64,000 nucleotides of DNA from NCBI GenBank assembly GCA_947649615.1, contig CANSSG010000003.1, forward strand, positions 82,846 through 146,845. Direction: 5' to 3'. Under the pieces are notes generated by a model. The model saw nothing but the letters and a program-made list of their open reading frames with translations. It had not been told where the DNA came from and made no database searches. The translations under genes and the position numbers were made by a program. The stretch is from an uncultured Clostridia bacterium (GTDB taxonomy: Bacteria > Bacillota > Clostridia > Oscillospirales > Oscillospiraceae). Positions 23,473-31,860 of the stretch are shown piece after piece; position 1 is the first letter of the stretch, and every line of letters begins with the position of its first letter.

Positions 23473-24516
23473 CTAGTCCTTAGGCTCCGGCTTCTTATGT
23501 AATGCCCTTTTGGCCTTGGCCCACCCGGGCTTGTTCTCCTGGCGGACCCTTGAAATCGCCAGGGCGTCCGGTTCTACGTCTCCTGTAACGGTGGTGCCGG
23601 CGGCAATATAAGAGCCGTCCCCTACCGTCACGGGGGGAACCAGATTGGTGTTGCACCCAATGAAAGCGTTGTCGCCGATGACGGTGCGGTGCTTGCGGAA
23701 GCCGTCGTAATTAGAGGTGATGGTGCCGCAGCCGAAGTTCACCCCCGCGCCCACGTCCGCGTCGCCTACATAGGTGAGGTGGCTCATTTTGGTATCCGGG
23801 CCGAATACCGCGTTCTTAATCTCCACAAAGGCCCCTACCTTGCACCTGTCCCCCACCTGGCAGTTGGGGCGGATATGGGCGAATGGACCCACATGAACCT
23901 CCTTCCCCAGCTCGCTGCCGTACACCTGGGAAGCGTTGACCACGCAGCCGTCCCCAATGCGGCTGTCCTCCACCATGGCGTTAGGGCCGATTTCACAGTG
24001 CTCTCCCACCACTGTGTTCCCCCGCAGGATGGTTCCCGGCAGCAGGACCGTCCCCGCGCCGATGGTCACCCGGGGATCAATGTAGGTGTTGTCGATGTCC
24101 ACCACCTTCACGCCTGTGCGCTGGTGGAACATGACGATCTCCTCCTTCACCGCCCGCCGGAGCCGCGCCAGCTCCGCCACCGTGCGGAAGGACAGCATCA
24201 TGCTCCCCACCGGCAGCATCGCCTCATGCACCTCTTCGATCCAGCAGCCCCGGGCAAACTCGCCGATGTCCCGGCGGTAGTCCTCCTCCGTCCCCGCCAC
24301 GGCGGCGGCTTCCTCCGGGAAGCAGGCGGCCGCGTCGTCCACATACTGCGCGTCGCAGACAACAAAAAACCGCCGGACGCCTTTTTTCAGCCACGCCCGC
24401 ATACACCAGGTCAGAATGGGGCAGAATAGCGCGTCCTGCAGCATCAGGGGTTTCCCGTCATAAGTCTCCGCCGTATCCTCCGTCAGGAAGACCACGATAC
24501 ACTTTTTACTATCCAT
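23473..24516 (-). CDS. GlmU-like protein: acetyltransferase half with degenerate uridylyltransferase half
   Basis: Residues from about 115 to 347 form the GlmU glucosamine-1-phosphate N-acetyltransferase: hexapeptide left-handed beta-helix (IGAGTVLLPGTIL, CEIGPNAMVEDSRIG, VHVGPFAHIRP), KVGAFVEIKN, the SHLTYVGDADVG active-site His near 243, and NFGCGTITSNYDG. The N-terminal part is only about 110 residues, against about 250 in GlmU, and the LAAGxGTRM nucleotide loop is missing. It should therefore acetylate glucosamine-1-phosphate but not make UDP-GlcNAc; a separate pyrophosphorylase would be needed. Located upstream of prs, 107 bases apart, on the same strand. GGGAGG supports the start. Confidence 0.85.
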   Translation of the reverse strand: MDSKKCIVVFLTEDTAETYDGKPLMLQDALFCPILTWCMRAWLKKGVRRFFVVCDAQYVDDAAACFPEEAAAVAGTEEDYRRDIGEFARGCWIEEVHEAMLPVGSMMLSFRTVAELARLRRAVKEEIVMFHQRTGVKVVDIDNTYIDPRVTIGAGTVLLPGTILRGNTVVGEHCEIGPNAMVEDSRIGDGCVVNASQVYGSELGKEVHVGPFAHIRPNCQVGDRCKVGAFVEIKNAVFGPDTKMSHLTYVGDADVGAGVNFGCGTITSNYDGFRKHRTVIGDNAFIGCNTNLVPPVTVGDGSYIAAGTTVTGDVEPDALAISRVRQENKPGWAKAKRALHKKPEPKD

Positions 24517-24850
24517 CTTTTCCGTACCTCCCTTCCCCGTATTGACTCCATTATACCAGAAGCGTCCATTTATGCAAGTGGAATTTTGCCGGATAGGGAA
24601 AAATCTCCCGGCTTGTCAGGAAAACTGCCGGAAACTACCGGGGTGTGGGGCTTTTTGCACAAGGTTTTTGTGCCAAAAAAGGGAAAATTGGGTAGTTTCA
24701 TGGGGTGGCAAAAAGTGGGGCTGCGGATTTGGTGAAATTTCCGAAAGAAATTCTTGGAATCCGCTTGAATTTGCAGAAGATTTGTTTTACAATAACGCTG
24801 TTAAAAATCAGACGGACAAAATACGCCCGTCGGGAAGGCGGAAATGGGCC
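24517..24850. other. 334-base intergenic region between glmU-like and trmL
   Basis: No gene seen. It holds the trmL promoter near its right end and, at about 24652-24680, an imperfect A/T-flanked inverted repeat (TTTTTGCACAA with its near complement). The left third should hold the promoter for the leftward glmU-like gene, but I cannot pick one with confidence. Confidence 0.5.
24765..24793 (+). promoter_or_regulatory. Promoter for trmL and perhaps pgk
   Basis: TTGAAT (24765-24770), 17-base spacer, TACAAT (24788-24793). Confidence 0.65.
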
Positions 24851-25342
24851 ATGCTGCACATCGTTCTGGTGGAACCGGAAATTCCGCCCAACTGCGGCAA
24901 TATCGCCCGCACCTGCGCCGCCACCAGCAGCCGCCTGCACCTGGTTGAGCCTTTGGGCTTCGACGTGTCGGAGAAGGCGGTAAGGCGGGCGGGGCTGGAT
25001 TACTGGCATCTGGTGAAGGTGGAAGTCCACCCCAGCCTGCCGGAGCTTTTCCGGAAATACCCCCAGGCAGGGCGCGACTTGTGGCTGGCGACCACCAAGG
25101 CCCCCATGGATTACAGCCAGGCCCGGTTTTCCCCGGACTGCTGGCTGTTTTTCGGGAAGGAGACGGCAGGGCTGCCATTGGCGTTCCGGGAGGAATACCG
25201 GGACCGGTGCCTGCGCATTCCTATGGCGGGGGATGCCCGCAGCCTCAACCTCGCCAACAGCGCCGCCATCCTCATTTATGAAGCCCTGCGGCAGAACGGG
25301 TTCCCCGGTCTGCTGGGCGTGGGCGAGATGGCGGGAACATGA
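24851..25342 (+). CDS. trmL: tRNA (cytidine(34)-2'-O)-methyltransferase
   Basis: TrmL is a trefoil-knot SPOUT methyltransferase that adds a 2'-O-methyl group to the wobble base of leucine tRNAs. The 163-residue protein has the full-length signature: VEPEIPPNCGNIARTCAA near residue 8, HLVEPLGF near 30, FGKETAGLP near 100, and the knot motif IPMAGDARSLNLANSAAI near 124. The start is ATG 24851; upstream in-frame codons lie beyond the promoter. The 53-base gap to pgk is compatible with one transcript. Confidence 0.93.
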   Translation: MLHIVLVEPEIPPNCGNIARTCAATSSRLHLVEPLGFDVSEKAVRRAGLDYWHLVKVEVHPSLPELFRKYPQAGRDLWLATTKAPMDYSQARFSPDCWLFFGKETAGLPLAFREEYRDRCLRIPMAGDARSLNLANSAAILIYEALRQNGFPGLLGVGEMAGT

Positions 25343-25395
25343 CATTGCCAATCAAACCAAATTGCATTATCGTTTGAAAGGAGCCGTACCAACAC

Positions 25396-26589
25396 ATGAA
25401 TTACAACAAAAAGACCGTCAAGGATGTAGATGTGGCGGGCAAAAAGGTTTTGCTCCGCTGCGACTTCAACGTCCCCCAGGACAAGGCCACCGGCGCCATC
25501 ACGGATGACAAGCGCATCCGCGCCGCCCTGCCCACGATCCAATACCTGCTGGATCAGGGCGCGGCGGTTATCGCCTGCTCCCACCTGGGCAAGCCCAAGG
25601 ACGGGCCGGAGGAGAAATTCAGCCTGAAGCCTGTCGCCGTGCGCCTGGGCGAGCTGCTGGGCAAGGAGGTGGCTATGGCCGCCGACGTGGTGGGGCCGGA
25701 CGCCAAGTCCAAGGCCGCCGCCTTGGCCCCCGGCCAGATTCTCCTGCTGGAAAACACCCGCTTTGAGAAGGGCGAGACCAAGAACGACCCCGCGCTGGCC
25801 AAGGCCATGGCTTCCCTGGCGGAGGTTTATGTCTCCGACGCCTTCGGCGCGGTCCACCGCGCCCATGCGTCCACCGCCGGCGTGGCCGCTTACCTGCCCG
25901 CCGTTTCCGGCTTCCTTATTGAAAAGGAACTGGAAATCATGGGCGGCGCCCTGGCTGACCCCAAGCGGCCCCTGGTGGCTATCCTGGGCGGCAGCAAGGT
26001 GTCCTCCAAGATCGGCGTCATTAACCACCTCCTGGACATCGCCAACATGATCATCATCGGCGGCGGCATGGCTTATACCTTTGCCAAGGCCCAGGGCGGC
26101 AGCGTTGGCACCAGCCTGCTGGAAGCCGACTGGCTGGATTACTGCAACGAGATGATTGCCAAGGCCAAGGAGAAGGGCGTGGAGCTGCTCCTGCCTGTAG
26201 ACACCCAGTGCGCCAAGGAGTTCTCCGCCGACGCCGTCCCCGAGCTGTTTGACACCATGGCGATCCCCGACGACCGCATGGGCATGGACATCGGACCCAA
26301 GACCATCGCCAAATACACCGAAGCCGTCAAGGGCGCAGGCACCGTCATCTGGAACGGGCCTATGGGCGTGTTTGAGTTCCCCAACTTCGCCGAAGGCACC
26401 CGGGCGGTGGCCAAGGCCCTGGCCGACACCGACGCCATTACCATCATCGGCGGCGGCGACAGCGCGGCGGCGGTGGCCCAGCTTGGCTATGCCGGCAAGA
26501 TGACCCATATTTCCACCGGCGGCGGCGCTTCCCTGGAATTCTTGGAGGGCAAGGAGCTGCCCGGCGTAGCCTGCCTGCTGGATAAGTAA
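25396..26589 (+). CDS. pgk: Phosphoglycerate kinase
   Basis: Pgk transfers the acyl phosphate of 1,3-bisphosphoglycerate to ADP in glycolysis. The 397-residue protein has the N-lobe substrate motif RCDFNVPQD near residue 20, the basic SHLGKPK loop near 58, [12 protein letters not shown] near 114, the hinge, and the nucleotide-binding C-lobe with GGSKVSSK near 198 and the [11 protein letters not shown] motif near 352. Codon choice is strongly biased to C/G-ending codons, as for a highly expressed gene. It begins a pgk-tpiA-gpmI run; gapA and eno are not nearby. Confidence 0.97.
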   Translation: MNYNKKTVKDVDVAGKKVLLRCDFNVPQDKATGAITDDKRIRAALPTIQYLLDQGAAVIACSHLGKPKDGPEEKFSLKPVAVRLGELLGKEVAMAADVVGPDAKSKAAALAPGQILLLENTRFEKGETKNDPALAKAMASLAEVYVSDAFGAVHRAHASTAGVAAYLPAVSGFLIEKELEIMGGALADPKRPLVAILGGSKVSSKIGVINHLLDIANMIIIGGGMAYTFAKAQGGSVGTSLLEADWLDYCNEMIAKAKEKGVELLLPVDTQCAKEFSADAVPELFDTMAIPDDRMGMDIGPKTIAKYTEAVKGAGTVIWNGPMGVFEFPNFAEGTRAVAKALADTDAITIIGGGDSAAAVAQLGYAGKMTHISTGGGASLEFLEGKELPGVACLLDK

Positions 26590-26688
26590 GGGCTTTTTCG
26601 GGCCGGAGGGGGCCGCCCCCTCCCCCGTTTGATATGATTCATTTATTTTTATAAATTTCATATAATATGTAACAGGAGAAAGATCGAC

Positions 26689-27462
26689 ATGAACCGTAGA
26701 TACCGCAAGACTATCATCGCTGGCAACTGGAAGATGAACAAAACCGCTACCGAGACCAAGAAGTTCGCCGAGGAGCTGAAGCCCATCCTTCCCCGCGCCA
26801 AATGGTGCGAAGTCGTCGTATGCGTCCCCTTCGTCAACATCCCTGCCGCCCTGAAGGCGTTCAAGGATATGCGCGTGGCCGTGGGCGCGGAGAATCTGTA
26901 CTTTGAACCCAGCGGCGCATACACCGGCGAGGTGTCTGCCGATATGCTCAAGGACTTGGGCGTGAAGTATGTCATTATCGGCCACTCTGAGCGCCGCCAG
27001 TACTTTGGCGAAACTGACATCACCGTCAATAAGAAGGTCCATGCCGCCCTGGAAGCCGGCCTGCATCCCATTGTCTGCGTGGGCGAGAGCCTGGAGCAGC
27101 GGGAAATGGGCGTAACCATGGAGCTGATCGCCTTGCAGGTAAAGAGCGCCCTGTCCGGCGTGGCCCCCGAGAAGGTGCGCAAGTGCGTCATCGCCTATGA
27201 GCCTATCTGGGCCATCGGCACCGGCAAGACCGCCACCGCTGAGCAGGCCGCCGAGGTCTGCACCGCCATCCGCGCCACCATCCGCAACCTCTACGGCGCA
27301 CGGGTGGCCCGTTCCATCACCATCCAGTACGGCGGCTCCATGAATCCCAAGAACGCCGCAGAGCTGCTGGCCCAGCCCGATGTGGACGGCGGCCTGATCG
27401 GGGGCGCCGCCCTGAAGCCCGACCAGTTCGTTGATATCATCAACGCCGCCAATCAGGAGTAA
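26689..27462 (+). CDS. tpiA: Triosephosphate isomerase
   Basis: TpiA interconverts glyceraldehyde 3-phosphate and DHAP. The 257-residue TIM barrel shows NWKMNKT with the catalytic Lys near 13, IGHSERRQYFGE with the catalytic His near 99, AYEPIWAIGTGKTA with the catalytic Glu near 171, and YGGSMNPKN phosphate-binding glycines. Upstream of it (26595-26630) a GC-rich hairpin follows pgk, and TATAAT at 26661 could be the -10 of a further promoter, though its -35 is weak. CAGGAG precedes ATG 26689. Confidence 0.97.
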   Translation: MNRRYRKTIIAGNWKMNKTATETKKFAEELKPILPRAKWCEVVVCVPFVNIPAALKAFKDMRVAVGAENLYFEPSGAYTGEVSADMLKDLGVKYVIIGHSERRQYFGETDITVNKKVHAALEAGLHPIVCVGESLEQREMGVTMELIALQVKSALSGVAPEKVRKCVIAYEPIWAIGTGKTATAEQAAEVCTAIRATIRNLYGARVARSITIQYGGSMNPKNAAELLAQPDVDGGLIGGAALKPDQFVDIINAANQE

Positions 27463-27473
27463 TTCCTCAGGAG

Positions 27474-27505
27474 AAGCAGTACCCGTGAAGCAGCGGGTAC
27501 TGCTT
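27474..27505 (+). terminator. Hairpin after tpiA
   Basis: AAGCAGTACCCG / CGGGTACTGCTT, eight-base loop, followed only by TTCC; probably a partial terminator or mRNA-stability element. Confidence 0.55.
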
Positions 27506-27546
27506 TCCACGCGGAAGCTACTTTTTAAGAAATTCGAGGGTTATTT

Positions 27547-29055
27547 ATGAATAAAACACCGACTACTCTGATTATTATGGACGGTTTCGGGATGCGGGAA
27601 GACACCAACGGCAACGCCGTCGTCCACGCGAAAACCCCCGTTCTGGATAAGCTGTTCGCCCAGTGCCAGCATACCACCCTGTCCGCTTCCGGACTGGACG
27701 TAGGCCTGCCCGACGGGCAGATGGGCAACAGCGAGGTGGGACATACGAACATCGGCGGGGGCCGCGTGGTCTACCAGGACCTCCCCCGCATCACCCGCTC
27801 CATCGAGGACGGCAGCTTTTTTGAAAACCCCGCCTACTGCGCCGCTATGGACGCCTGCCTGAAAAACGGCAGCTCCCTCCATCTTTACGGCCTGCTCTCC
27901 GATGGCGGCGTACACTCCCACAACACCCATCTGTGGGCGCTGCTGCGGATGGCGAAGCAGCGGGGGGTGGAGAAGGTCTATATCCACGCTTTCCTGGACG
28001 GGCGCGACGTCTCCCCCACCAGCGGCAAGGGCTTTGTGGCCGAGACGGTTGAGAAGTGCAGAGAAATTGGCGTAGGTAAGATTGCCACCGTTATGGGCCG
28101 CTACTACGCCATGGACCGGGACAAACGCTGGGACCGCGTGGAGCAGGCCTACGACGCCATGGTCTATGGCCGGGGCGTACAGAACTCCGACCCGGTAGAC
28201 GCTGTGGCCAAAAGCTACGCCAACAACGTCACCGACGAGTTTGTGGAGCCTGTGGTCTGCGATGGCGAAGGGATGATCAGCGATAACGACAGCATCATCT
28301 TCTTTAACTTCCGCCCCGACCGGGCGCGGGAAATCACCCGGGTATTCGTAGACCCGGAGTTTGACGGGTTTAACCGGGAAATCTTCCCCCTCACCTACGT
28401 CTGCACCACCGAGTATGACGCCACCATGCCCAACGTCCAGGTGGCTTTCCCCCGCATCCGGGTGGCCAACGGCCTGGGCGAGTACCTGAGCACGATGGGC
28501 ATGACCCAGCTCCGTATTGCGGAGACGGAGAAGTACGCCCATGTCACCTTCTTCTTCAACGGCGGCGTGGAAGCCGTGTTCCCCGGCGAGGACCGTGTGC
28601 TGGTGGCGTCCCCCAAGGTGGCTACCTATGACCTACAGCCGGAAATGAGCGCCGTGGAGGTAACGGACAAGTGCGTGGAGCGCATTGAGTCCGGGAATTA
28701 TGACGTCATCATCCTCAACTTCGCCAACTGCGACATGGTGGGCCACACCGGCGTGTATGAAGCCGCCGTGAAGGCGGTGGAAACCGTCGATACCTGCGTG
28801 GGCCGCGTGGTGGACGCCACCCGTGCGATGGGCGGCATCGCCATGATTACCGCCGACCACGGCAACGCCGAGGAAATGCGGAAGAACGACGGCTCCCCCA
28901 TGACCGCCCATACCACCAATCTGGTGCCTTTTATCCTGGTAGGTTCCGATGCCAAGCTGCATCCGGGCCGTCTGGCGGACATCGCGCCGACGATTCTGGA
29001 TATGATGGGCCTGGCCTGCCCGCCGGAAATGGACGGAAAGAGCTTAATTGACTGA
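27547..29055 (+). CDS. gpmI: 2,3-bisphosphoglycerate-independent phosphoglycerate mutase
   Basis: GpmI interconverts 3- and 2-phosphoglycerate with a di-manganese alkaline-phosphatase fold. The 502-residue protein has IIMDGFGMRED at residue 9, the phospho-serine motif GQMGNSEVGHTNIG near 59-72, SDGGVHSHNTH near 118, the HAFLDGRDVSPTSG motif near 150, and metal ligands in ANCDMVGHTG and TADHGNAEEM near 395 and 434. Manganese dependence makes this enzyme pH-sensitive and it is used by spore formers. Strong terminator follows. Confidence 0.97.
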   Translation: MNKTPTTLIIMDGFGMREDTNGNAVVHAKTPVLDKLFAQCQHTTLSASGLDVGLPDGQMGNSEVGHTNIGGGRVVYQDLPRITRSIEDGSFFENPAYCAAMDACLKNGSSLHLYGLLSDGGVHSHNTHLWALLRMAKQRGVEKVYIHAFLDGRDVSPTSGKGFVAETVEKCREIGVGKIATVMGRYYAMDRDKRWDRVEQAYDAMVYGRGVQNSDPVDAVAKSYANNVTDEFVEPVVCDGEGMISDNDSIIFFNFRPDRAREITRVFVDPEFDGFNREIFPLTYVCTTEYDATMPNVQVAFPRIRVANGLGEYLSTMGMTQLRIAETEKYAHVTFFFNGGVEAVFPGEDRVLVASPKVATYDLQPEMSAVEVTDKCVERIESGNYDVIILNFANCDMVGHTGVYEAAVKAVETVDTCVGRVVDATRAMGGIAMITADHGNAEEMRKNDGSPMTAHTTNLVPFILVGSDAKLHPGRLADIAPTILDMMGLACPPEMDGKSLID

Positions 29056-29071
29056 TTTCCAATGATTTACA

Positions 29072-29104
29072 AAAGGAGTGCGCGGTGGCGCACTCCTTTA
29101 TTTT
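29072..29104 (+). terminator. Terminator of the glycolytic run
   Basis: AAAGGAGTGCGC (29072-29083) / GCGCACTCCTTT (29088-29099), four-base loop, then ATTTTG. Confidence 0.9.
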
Positions 29105-29133
29105 GTAAAATAACAAAAAATTCTCCTTCCCTG

Positions 29134-29162
29134 TTGTCATTTTCCGTGCAATGTGTTACAAT
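29134..29162 (+). promoter_or_regulatory. Promoter of the beta-CASP hydrolase gene
   Basis: TTGTCA (29134-29139), 17-base spacer, TACAAT (29157-29162). Confidence 0.7.
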
Positions 29163-29192
29163 ATTCTTACACAGAAATAAGGAGGCCATCTC

Positions 29193-30785
29193 ATGAAACT
29201 GTATTTCTTCGGTGCAGACCAGTGCGTGACAGGAAGCTGCCATTGCCTGGAAGTGAACGGAAAGCGAATTTTGATCGACTGTGGCTTGCAGCAGGGGCGC
29301 GATGAAATCGACAACCATGAGCTGCCCTTCGAGCCGAATACCATCGACTACATCCTCATTACCCATTCGCATATCGACCACAGCGGCCGGGTACCCATGC
29401 TTGTTAAGCACGGCTTCACCGGCCAGATCTGGACCACCCGCCTGACGGCAAGGCTGCTGGAAATCATGCTCATCGACAGCGCCTATATCCAGATGTCCGA
29501 CGCGGAATATGAAAACCGCCGCAACCAGCGCGCCGGCCGCCCCTTCGTGGAGCCTATCTACACCGTGGAGGACGCCATGCGCACCATGGCCTATGTACAT
29601 ACCTGCGACTACGACCACGAAGTCGGGCTGTGCGAGGGCGTCACCGCCACCTTCACCGACGCGGGGCATCTGCTGGGGTCCGCCAGCATCACCCTGGAAC
29701 TGCATGAGGACGGCGTACGCAAGACCATCGTGTTCTCCGGCGACATCGGCAACATTAACCAGCCCATTATCCGCGACCCGGTGCTGCTCAAGCGGGCGGA
29801 CTATGTGGTCATGGAATCCACCTACGGCGACCGGAACCACCAGGAGGTGTGGAGTTACACCTCAGAGTTGGCGAAGGTCATTGACCGTACCTTGGGACGG
29901 GGCGGCAATGTTATCATTCCCGCCTTTGCCGTAGGGCGTACGCAGGAAATCCTATACTTCCTGCGGCGCATCAAGCAGGAGCATCTGGTTCATTCCGTGG
30001 AGGACTTCCCTGTCTACATCGACTCCCCCCTTGCCAGCAAGGCCACCACCATCTTCTGCGGCGACTTGCGGGGCTACCTGGATGAAGAAGCCTTGGCGCT
30101 GGTGAAAAACGGCGTGGACATGTTCTCCTTCCCCGGCCTGCGTCTGACGGAGTCTCTTGAGGAGTCGAAAATGCTCAACGCCGACCGGACGCCGAAGGTG
30201 ATTATCTCCGCCTCCGGCATGTGCGACGCCGGGCGTGTCCGCCACCATTTGAAATACAACCTCTGGCGCAGGGAATGCACCATCGTCTTCGTAGGCTATC
30301 AAGGCGAAGGCACCTTGGGCCGCGCACTGCTCAACGGTGCGCAGGAAGTGAAGCTTTTTGGCGAGGAAGTGGCCGTTCTGGCGGAAATTGAGAACTTTAA
30401 AGGCCTGTCCAGCCATGCCGACCGGGATCACCTGCTGGAGTGGGCGAAATCCTTTACCAATCCCACCCACTTCTTCGTGGTTCACGGTGACCGGGAGGTG
30501 GCCCCTTATTTCGCCGACAGCCTGGTCCGGCTGGGCTACCACGCCCATGCCCCTCAATATACAGAAGTCTACGACCTGGCGGAAAACAAGATGCTCGACA
30601 CCGGCTACCTGCCTGAGCGGAAGGTCATGACGCCCACCGGCAAGGTCTCCGCCCCCTATCAGCGTCTTGTGTCTGTCGGCAAGCTGCTCCAGGAGGTCAT
30701 TGCCCGCAGTAAGGGCCGTGCCAACCGGGATCTGGGCCACTTCGCCGATCAGATCAAGCAGTTGATTGAAAAGTGGGAAGCGTAA
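29193..30785 (+). CDS. Metallo-beta-lactamase fold, beta-CASP family ribonuclease-like protein
   Basis: A 530-residue protein of the CPSF73/YsnF-like group of RNA-processing hydrolases. The zinc motif THSHIDHSGR lies near residue 57-66, further ligands are in DAGHLLGSAS near 155 and FSGDIGN near 182, and the beta-CASP part runs from about 235 to 400 with ISASGMCDAGRVRHHL near 330. The late motif HADRDHLLEW and VVHGDREVA supply the last ligands. A C-terminal RMMBL-type domain follows. Members cut RNA endo- or exonucleolytically; the target is unknown. It has its own promoter and is preceded by AAGGAGG. Confidence 0.9.
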   Translation: MKLYFFGADQCVTGSCHCLEVNGKRILIDCGLQQGRDEIDNHELPFEPNTIDYILITHSHIDHSGRVPMLVKHGFTGQIWTTRLTARLLEIMLIDSAYIQMSDAEYENRRNQRAGRPFVEPIYTVEDAMRTMAYVHTCDYDHEVGLCEGVTATFTDAGHLLGSASITLELHEDGVRKTIVFSGDIGNINQPIIRDPVLLKRADYVVMESTYGDRNHQEVWSYTSELAKVIDRTLGRGGNVIIPAFAVGRTQEILYFLRRIKQEHLVHSVEDFPVYIDSPLASKATTIFCGDLRGYLDEEALALVKNGVDMFSFPGLRLTESLEESKMLNADRTPKVIISASGMCDAGRVRHHLKYNLWRRECTIVFVGYQGEGTLGRALLNGAQEVKLFGEEVAVLAEIENFKGLSSHADRDHLLEWAKSFTNPTHFFVVHGDREVAPYFADSLVRLGYHAHAPQYTEVYDLAENKMLDTGYLPERKVMTPTGKVSAPYQRLVSVGKLLQEVIARSKGRANRDLGHFADQIKQLIEKWEA

Positions 30786-30853
30786 AGTGGCGTAAAACTG
30801 TACGCAGAAAAAGCGGCCCATGGGCGGTTCGAGGAGGTACTGGCCCCCTCCCC

Positions 30854-30970
30854 TGCCCGGCGGATATCCGCCAGCACCCCATACTTTTTCATTCCCCGCA
30901 GCACAGTCTTAGGGGTGCAGTGGATGCCCTGATCCTTCAGCCACAGCCCCATCCGTCTACAACCACAAGT
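30854..30970 (-). pseudogene. IS3-family transposase OrfB fragment
   Basis: About 39 residues match the HTH_21 region of IS3 OrfB transposases: CRRMGLWLKDQGIHC followed by TPKTVLRGMKKYGVLADIRR, the segment normally preceding the DDE catalytic core. Everything downstream (the integrase core) and upstream (OrfA) is missing. Non-functional. Confidence 0.75.
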
Positions 30971-31075
30971 CTGCCGGACGTGGGGCCTTGCCTGGACCCC
31001 TGCTACCTGCTTTCTCTGCTTGCATCTGCTTCCAATTCTTGTATCTTTATGTAATTGCATTTCTCTATATTACGA

Positions 31076-31115
31076 CCCCCTGTGTAGTCTTATTTTCCTA
31101 CACAGGGGGCCTTTT
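31076..31115. repeat. Strong hairpin inside the IS relic
   Basis: Perfect 12-base arms CCCCCTGTGTAG (31076-31087) / CTACACAGGGGG (31098-31109), ten-base loop, followed by CCTTTTG on the plus strand. It could act as a terminator shielding the relic from external transcription or be part of the IS leader. Confidence 0.7.
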
Positions 31116-31330
31116 GTCAATTGTCCGGTTTTACTGGAGCGGTTCACACATCCACTGTGCTCCCTTCATTTTCCGACTCCCTTTTCTGGCTCTTTCATTG
31201 CCCTGTCTGGGAGTCTATCTTTTTTCCTCCTTCGCCACAAAACTGCATTTTTTCTCGGCCTTTTCTTTCATTTCATCACTGGTGATGAGACTACTTTCCG
31301 CAACAGATGATCCTTCAGTACCAAAGCGTC

Positions 31331-31849
31331 TCAATATTCAATCCCCTTCCGGGCCGCGACGCCCCGCTCATAGGGATGTTTGATCTTCCGCATATCCGTC
31401 ACATAATCCGCCGCGTCCACCAGCGCGTTAGAGGGTCCGCGGCCTGTGAGGACCACTTCCAGCCCCTCCGGCTTCCCTGCCAGCAGTTCCAGCAGCCGCG
31501 GCTCTCCAATCATGCCGGTAGTGCAGGCGCTCATGGCTTCGTCCAGCACCAGCAGCCCAAAGGCCCCGCACCGCCGGAAGGCCTCTTCCAGAAGCCCGGC
31601 GTAATAGGCTTTCGCCTCCTCCCTTTCCGTCTCGGAAAGCGTCCAGCTAAACCCAAAGGCCCGCGTCTGTGGAATCACCTCGATCCCCGGCACATGCGCC
31701 AGGGCATTGAACTCGGAGCTTTTTCCATCCTTGAAAAATTGCAGCACCAGCACCCGCTCCCCGCTCCCGGCGGCCCGGAGGGCCAGTCCCAGCGCGGCGG
31801 TAGTCTTACCCTTGCCGTCGCCGCAGTAAATATGGATCAAACCCGGCAT
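31331..31849 (-). CDS. cobO: Corrinoid adenosyltransferase (CobO/BtuR family)
   Basis: The enzyme transfers the 5'-deoxyadenosyl group of ATP to cob(I)alamin, giving adenosylcobalamin. The 172-residue protein has the Walker-type GDGKGKTTAALG at residue 12, VLVLQFFKDGKSSE near 34, VLDEAMSACTTG near 110, and LTGRGPSNALVDAADYVTDM near 133. I chose ATG 31849 because AGGAGG lies seven bases before it; an earlier in-frame ATG overlaps cls. It is the last gene after pncB, the Sel1 mini-gene and cls. Confidence 0.93.
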   Translation of the reverse strand: MPGLIHIYCGDGKGKTTAALGLALRAAGSGERVLVLQFFKDGKSSEFNALAHVPGIEVIPQTRAFGFSWTLSETEREEAKAYYAGLLEEAFRRCGAFGLLVLDEAMSACTTGMIGEPRLLELLAGKPEGLEVVLTGRGPSNALVDAADYVTDMRKIKHPYERGVAARKGIEY

Positions 31850-31860
31850 ACGCCATCCTC

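Larger units (their letters stand above)
30850..31146 (-). mobile_element. Degenerate IS3-family element (relic)
   Basis: Minus-strand order: a candidate 25-base terminal inverted repeat (31146 to 31122, beginning TGAACCGCTCC and ending GGACA, of the IS3/IS150 pattern), a strong hairpin, an internal deletion, and a transposase OrfB fragment. No matching opposite end or target duplication can be found, so the element was cut down by deletion. It sits directly after the beta-CASP gene. Confidence 0.55.
30786..31330. other. 545-base region without intact genes
   Basis: Contains the relic of an IS3-family insertion sequence (30850-31146) and, from 31147 to 31330, a T/C-rich stretch in which I see no gene or clear signal. 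Confidence 0.7.

Noticed and set aside
25276..27510. 744-residue minus-strand frame across trmL, pgk and tpiA
   Set aside because: Spans three confident plus-strand genes and has a Gly/His/Val-rich composition typical of an antisense shadow.
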